Assembly (NCBI GenBank): GCA_947461425.1
Contig: CANHKZ010000004.1
Span: forward strand, 1 to 48,215
Direction of reading: 5' to 3'
Length of the DNA: 48,215 bases
DNA from: Flavobacteriaceae bacterium
Lineage (GTDB): Bacteria > Bacteroidota > Bacteroidia > Flavobacteriales > Flavobacteriaceae
Shown here: positions 44,597-48,215 of the stretch, one piece after another
How the letters are laid out: each line of letters starts with the position of its first letter
Numbering within the stretch: position 1 is the first letter of the stretch
Translations under genes and position numbers: made by a program
The notes under the pieces: model-generated
Databases searched by the model: none
The model's input: only the letters and a program-made list of their open reading frames with translations
What the model was told of the DNA's origin: nothing

Positions 44597-46606
44597 TTAT
44601 TTTATTTTAAATCGCAAACCCGCATAATACATTTGACCGAAAATAGGCGCATAAACTATCGAAGAATCAAAACTTGTTCCAAAAGGATTTTCATTTCCAA
44701 TAATAGCTCTAGATTGAGTATAATTACCAATATTTTCTCCACCAATATAGACTTCAAATACTGAGGAAAATACTCGTGTTATTTGAGTATTCATTAATGA
44801 ATAAGCGAGTGAAAACTCAGGTAATTGATCTGTAATTGGATTGGTTTTAGTATTTGGTAATTGTTGTTTTCCAATCCAATTATAAGTAAAATCAAATCTC
44901 CATTGCTTTGAATTTAAAAAAGCTAATGTTTCATATTCCAAATTGGCAAAAAATCGGTTCTTAGCTTGTAGCGGTTTTTGATAAGTTCCCGACAGATAAT
45001 CTGTCTGAACATCATATACTTTATACGCTGAGCGCATTTTAAAACTGTTGCTAAATTCGTAATTAAATTCCAATTGCATACTATTTGCAAAAGAATTGCC
45101 TTTCAAATTATAAAATAAGGCTTGTTGTGGGCTTTGCATTATATCTACTACCACCTGATTTTGAAAATCCGTTCGGTATACATCCAAAGTTGCATCTGCT
45201 TTTTTGCCAAAAAGAAGAAATGACTGCGTGAAACTAGCTCCATAATTCCATGCAATTTCAGGATTCAATCCATAGGTTTTCCCATTGGTATCCAAAATAG
45301 AAAAAATTCTTGAACTCGCAAAAAGCGATTGATTTTCTGCAAAAATATTAGCTGTTCGTTTTCCTCTACCCGCAGAAAATCTCAAAACCGCTTTTTCCCA
45401 AGGATTGTATCTCAAGTGCAAACGCGGGGTTACAAAAGTCCCCAATCGGTTATGATTGTCTAATCTTCCACCCAAAATTAAGCTAAAATTTTCATCATTG
45501 TCGTAGGTGTATTCAAAAAAGGCACCTACTGAATTGTCTGTTCTATTCCAATTTTGAGTAGTAACCAACTCTTGGTAATTATCCAATGTGAAATTCAAAC
45601 CTGTTGCAAATTTATTCATCGTATTATTAATAATCGAATTGAAAATTAAGTTGGAATAAAAACTATTTTGTTTGATGTTGTATTGGCTTAAACCAAAATA
45701 GGACTGTTGATTGTGTGAGGTAAACGCATTTTGAAAACCGATACTTTGATAAGGCATATCTTTAAATACATAGCCTACTTTGGTGGCAAAATCCAAACGT
45801 TCTGTATCGATTTCAGATCCCCAAGAATTAGTAGTTCCTTTGTCTGTATTAGGGTTGAAATGCAATTGACCAGTTTGTTTTTTGTCATTCATATACCTGA
45901 AATTAATAAAACTGACCAATCCCCTTTCGGCATCATAATATTGGTAGCGATTTAACATATTAACCTGCTTAGTCAAAGGATTGTCCAAAAATCCATCTTT
46001 ATTTTGATCCATTTTTGAGATTCGAGTATTGCCATGTAAGAACAAACTACTACTCCATTTATCAGATAACGAAGTATTCAAATGGGTGTTCAACTCAAAT
46101 CGAGAATCGGTTGAACCATAGGCATTCAAAAAAAACGGAATGTCATTTATCGGTTTAATTAATTCGGTGTTAATTTGCCCCGAAATACTTTCGTAACCGT
46201 TGACCACACTACCTGCCCCTTTGGTGATTTGAATACTTTCCACCCAAGTACCAGGCGTAAATGATAAGCCATAGGCCTGAGAGGCACCACGAATAGAAGG
46301 AATATTTTCTTCAGTAATCATCAAATACGGGCTAGTTAACCCTAACATTTTGATTTGTTTAGTTCCGGTTAATGCATCCGAAAAATTGACGTCAATAGAA
46401 GGGTTTGTTTCGAAGCTTTCGGCCAAATTACAACAGGCGGCTTTAAGCAATTCCTTACTAGTAACTAAAGTGGTGTTCCCAGTAATAGTAAACGATTTTT
46501 GAAGTCCTTTACGTTTTGTGACCACTTTTACCTCATCCAATTTTTGTTGTCCAAAAACAGGAATCATTAGTAAAAGCAATCCAAAAATTAAGATTGTTTT
46601 TTTCAT
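44597..46606 (-). CDS. TonB-dependent receptor, probably for metal (copper-linked)
   Basis: This is a 669-residue outer-membrane receptor with a signal peptide (~1-19). There is no carboxypeptidase-like domain. The plug begins at QQKLDEVKVVTKRKG and includes LKAACCNLAESFETNPSIDV, IKMLGLTSPYLMI and a Cys pair (CC) near residue 57 that is unusual for receptors. SIQITKGAGSVVNGYESISGQIN ends the plug. The barrel ends with MYYAGLRFKIK. Its neighbours, an HMA protein (downstream) and a HYC_CC_PP protein (upstream), suggest import or homeostasis of copper. The ligand is inferred from context only. Confidence 0.9.
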   Translation of the reverse strand: MKKTILIFGLLLLMIPVFGQQKLDEVKVVTKRKGLQKSFTITGNTTLVTSKELLKAACCNLAESFETNPSIDVNFSDALTGTKQIKMLGLTSPYLMITEENIPSIRGASQAYGLSFTPGTWVESIQITKGAGSVVNGYESISGQINTELIKPINDIPFFLNAYGSTDSRFELNTHLNTSLSDKWSSSLFLHGNTRISKMDQNKDGFLDNPLTKQVNMLNRYQYYDAERGLVSFINFRYMNDKKQTGQLHFNPNTDKGTTNSWGSEIDTERLDFATKVGYVFKDMPYQSIGFQNAFTSHNQQSYFGLSQYNIKQNSFYSNLIFNSIINNTMNKFATGLNFTLDNYQELVTTQNWNRTDNSVGAFFEYTYDNDENFSLILGGRLDNHNRLGTFVTPRLHLRYNPWEKAVLRFSAGRGKRTANIFAENQSLFASSRIFSILDTNGKTYGLNPEIAWNYGASFTQSFLLFGKKADATLDVYRTDFQNQVVVDIMQSPQQALFYNLKGNSFANSMQLEFNYEFSNSFKMRSAYKVYDVQTDYLSGTYQKPLQAKNRFFANLEYETLAFLNSKQWRFDFTYNWIGKQQLPNTKTNPITDQLPEFSLAYSLMNTQITRVFSSVFEVYIGGENIGNYTQSRAIIGNENPFGTSFDSSIVYAPIFGQMYYAGLRFKIK

Positions 46607-46676
46607 GTAAATATAATTTAATGTTGCAAAAAAAGTAATATAAGCTCCGTAGAACTTTACTTAATCAACATTAAAA

Positions 46677-47081
46677 TCAGGCGTAAAAAATGTATTGACG
46701 ATACAACTTAAATAGTGGAGGCGCATTTGCATTGCAATAATAAGATGCAATGGGTTTATTTAAAATTGTAGTTTGTGAAATTACTGTTGCTGCTTTATTT
46801 TCAGCCACTAGATAAGCTACAAAGGGTTCAAAAGAAAATGCTTTAAGTGTTGCATGATCTGATTTTTTTTCGATTTCAACTTTCTTGTTTTTACAACAAT
46901 TGTCTTTTTTAAGTACTTTTTTAGCACAACAACTTTTAACTGATTGATTCGAGCTTGAAAGCGTTTGAACAGAAATGGATGCTAGTTTTTCGCCACAATA
47001 ATGCATAGTTAATGACCATCCGATATTGGAAACCAATATCAAAATTGCTAACATTAAACCGATACATTTTTTGCATTTCAT
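46677..47081 (-). CDS. HYC_CC_PP family secreted Cys-rich protein
   Basis: This 134-residue protein begins with a signal-like segment (MKCKKCIGLMLAILILVSNIG). The name-giving motifs appear in order: MHYCGEKL, two Cys pairs (KSCCAKK and DNCCKNK), and NAPPLFKLYRQ near the C-terminus. The lysine-rich region around the Cys pairs fits metal binding. In Bacteroidota it typically precedes a TonB-dependent receptor of the kind found here 70 bp downstream. The function has not been established. A -7 box lies directly in front of the start, see 47086-47093. Confidence 0.9.
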   Translation of the reverse strand: MKCKKCIGLMLAILILVSNIGWSLTMHYCGEKLASISVQTLSSSNQSVKSCCAKKVLKKDNCCKNKKVEIEKKSDHATLKAFSFEPFVAYLVAENKAATVISQTTILNKPIASYYCNANAPPLFKLYRQYIFYA

Positions 47082-47085
47082 ACTG

Positions 47086-47093
47086 CAAATTTA
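47086..47093 (-). promoter_or_regulatory. -7 box immediately before the HYC_CC_PP start codon
   Basis: On the minus strand TAAATTTG is a perfect TAnnTTTG that ends only 4 bp before ATG at 47081. Transcription from it would begin about at the start codon, giving a leaderless mRNA, unless the box is chance or another start is used. Confidence 0.45.
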
Positions 47094-47189
47094 CAAAACA
47101 ATCCTACCATTCGATTTAAAATCGTGTTAAAGTTACTATTGGGAAGAATGTATATTGTAAAATAGAATAGTGCGTTTATAATAAATTAA

Positions 47190-47197
47190 TACTTTTG
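47190..47197 (+). promoter_or_regulatory. -7 box of the methionine sulfoxide reductase gene
   Basis: TACTTTTG is a perfect TAnnTTTG, 15 bp before ATG at 47213. It excludes the TTG at 47195 as a start codon, since that TTG lies inside the box. Confidence 0.65.
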
Positions 47198-47212
47198 TGT
47201 AAAAATAAATCC

Positions 47213-47668
47213 ATGACATTTCAAGAATTACAACCGAGAGTTACATCAATAACAACAGACACGTCACTTTCTAGAGACGAAAAATTACAAGCTATTTGTC
47301 AAATACTTAACGAAAATGTGGCGCATTACAATTGGGTTGGTTTTTATTTTGCCAATCATGAAAATAGAACATTGCATTTAGGACCTTATGTTGGTGCTCC
47401 GACAGACCACACCGTAATACCATTTGGAAAAGGGATATGTGGTCAAGTAGCCGAATCAAATGCTAACTTTGTAGTGCCAGATGTTGCGGCTCAAGACAAT
47501 TATATTGCGTGTAGTTTTACCGTGAAATCAGAAATCGTAGTTCCGCTATTCGTGAACGGAATCAACATTGGTCAAATTGATATTGACAGTCATGTTTTAG
47601 ATCCCTTTACTATTGAAGACGAACGCTTTTTAGAATTTGTAAATAGTGAAGTAGCAAAACTGTTTTAA
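47213..47668 (+). CDS. msrC: Free methionine-(R)-sulfoxide reductase (GAF-domain fRMsr)
   Basis: The protein has 151 residues from ATG at 47213. The GAF domain shows HYNWVGFYFAN, LGPYVGAPTDHTVIPFGKGICGQVA (in parts), FVVPDVAAQDNYIACS and VKSEIVVPLF. Cys76 (GKGIC) and Cys100 (IAC) have the 24-residue spacing of the E. coli YebR pair Cys94/Cys118. The position matching E. coli Cys84 is His66 here, so only two of the three cysteines remain. The family reduces free L-methionine-(R)-sulfoxide with thioredoxin. The symbol msrC follows the E. coli naming. The gene stands alone with its own promoter. Confidence 0.92.
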   Translation: MTFQELQPRVTSITTDTSLSRDEKLQAICQILNENVAHYNWVGFYFANHENRTLHLGPYVGAPTDHTVIPFGKGICGQVAESNANFVVPDVAAQDNYIACSFTVKSEIVVPLFVNGINIGQIDIDSHVLDPFTIEDERFLEFVNSEVAKLF

Positions 47669-47707
47669 GTTTTTAAAAAATAAATATTTTTTTCAAAAAA
47701 TAATAAG

Positions 47708-47715
47708 TACTTTTG
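47708..47715 (+). promoter_or_regulatory. -7 box of rpsO
   Basis: TACTTTTG is a perfect TAnnTTTG that gives rpsO a leader of about 50 nt. The GCAGCCGTTACTCAATAGCT stretch just behind it is richer in G+C than the rest of the gap and could carry leader structure. Confidence 0.6.
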
Positions 47716-47771
47716 CAGCCGTTACTCAATAGCTGTGTAACATACATAATAATCATTTAAATAATATTGGA

Positions 47772-48041
47772 ATGTATTTAACTAAAGAAATTAAAGAAGA
47801 AATCTTCGCTAAACACGGAGGAAAAGCTGAAAACACTGGTTCTGCAGAAGGTCAAATTGCTTTGTTCACACACAGAATTAGCCATTTAACAGAGCACTTG
47901 AAAAAAAATCGTCACGATTATAACACAGAGCGTTCACTAGTACTACTAGTAGGTAAAAGAAGATCTTTACTAGATTACTTGAAGAAAAAAGATATCGTGA
48001 GATATCGTGAGATTATCAAAGTATTGGGTATTAGAAAATAA
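47772..48041 (+). CDS. rpsO: 30S ribosomal protein S15
   Basis: At 89 residues it is full length. The pattern YLTKEIKEEIFAKHGG, NTGSAEGQIALFTHRISHLTEHLKK, HDYNTERSLVLLVGKRRSLLDYLKKKD and RYREIIKVLGIRK is that of S15 throughout, with the rRNA-binding residues of the HLTEH and RRSLL helices kept. It is a primary binder of 16S rRNA helix 22. A terminator follows at 48048-48077 before pnp, the usual neighbour. Confidence 0.98.
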   Translation: MYLTKEIKEEIFAKHGGKAENTGSAEGQIALFTHRISHLTEHLKKNRHDYNTERSLVLLVGKRRSLLDYLKKKDIVRYREIIKVLGIRK

Positions 48042-48047
48042 TCAATA

Positions 48048-48077
48048 TAAAAAAGAGGTGCGAAAGTGCCTCTTTTT
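48048..48077 (+). terminator. Terminator after rpsO
   Basis: The stem AAAAGAGG/CCTCTTTT encloses a 10-base loop with a central GAAA, followed by T residues. It lies in the rpsO-pnp gap and could attenuate or end the rpsO transcript. Confidence 0.8.
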
Positions 48078-48193
48078 ATTTTAATACAACAACTAAAAAA
48101 GTTTGGTTTTTCATTGGAATACAACAACTACAACAACACAACTATTCTGTCGACAGGCGGAAAAACCAATGTAAAATTAAAAAAGGAAAATTT

Positions 48194-48215
48194 ATGATTC
48201 CACAATTATTTGTAG
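48194..48215 (+). CDS. pnp: Polynucleotide phosphorylase, first codons only
   Basis: ATG at 48194 begins MIPQLFV before the window ends. A purine-rich AAAAAAGG lies 6-13 bp upstream as a plausible ribosome-binding site. The assignment rests on the rpsO-pnp order common in bacteria and on the resemblance to the MIP(Q/K)VF start of Bacteroidota PNPase. Only seven residues are visible, so it is tentative. Confidence 0.6.

Noticed and set aside
47195..47212. TTG start six codons before the methionine sulfoxide reductase ATG
   Set aside because: The TTG is part of the -7 box TACTTTTG, so it is upstream of the expected transcript start. ATG at 47213 fits the family N-terminus.
47991..48012. Tandem 10-bp repeat GATATCGTGA at the end of rpsO
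   Set aside because: It encodes the conserved DIVRYREI stretch of S15, so the repetition follows from the protein sequence.

Overview
The window is a 48 kb chromosomal segment of a gliding-type Flavobacteriia member, most likely Flavobacterium or a close relative. The evidence is the low G+C content, SusC/SusD outer-membrane pairs, a hybrid two-component regulator, a complete gldKLMN block (type IX secretion and gliding motor), HYC_CC_PP and lmo0937-type small proteins, and promoters with the Bacteroidota -7 box TAnnTTTG. No rRNA, tRNA, CRISPR array, insertion sequence or prophage was recognised.

Region 1 (1-16955) is a polysaccharide utilisation locus. A secreted GH36-like enzyme runs off the left edge. 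It is followed by a secreted clan-A-like glycoside hydrolase, a surface lipoprotein, SusD, SusC and a six-hairpin-type glycosidase, all on the minus strand. A second GH36-like lipoprotein and the hybrid sensor/AraC regulator are on the plus strand. Four promoters of this locus share one arrangement: two TGAnAC half-sites exactly 22 bp apart, then 31-32 bp, then a -7 box. This is the strongest new observation and is probably the operator of the hybrid regulator at 12840-16955.

Region 2 (16956-20749) holds a VWA protein / MoxR-like AAA ATPase pair, bracketed on both sides by copies of one terminator hairpin. Next to it are two small stress-type membrane genes on the minus strand: an intact lmo0937-like gene and a YtxH-like gene broken by what looks like a single missing base.

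Region 3 (20750-25380) contains a GNAT/FemAB-like protein, an ABC-F ATPase and a DUF983 protein with divergent promoters, and an FAD oxidoreductase.

Region 4 (25381-33792) is a minus-strand series topA, an arginase-fold protein with degraded metal ligands, then gldK, gldL, gldM and gldN.

Region 5 (34049-43407) is a plus-strand housekeeping series: miaB, a sigma-54-type activator, lptE, a TPR-like protein, secG, groES and groEL, then a large secreted macroglobulin/plug-like protein. Several gaps here contain short AT-rich self-complementary or tandem repeats.

Region 6 (43417-48215) has a DedA protein and a probable copper-handling set (HYC_CC_PP protein, TonB-dependent receptor, HMA-domain protein) on the minus strand. 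A free methionine-R-sulfoxide reductase, rpsO and the first codons of pnp are on the plus strand.
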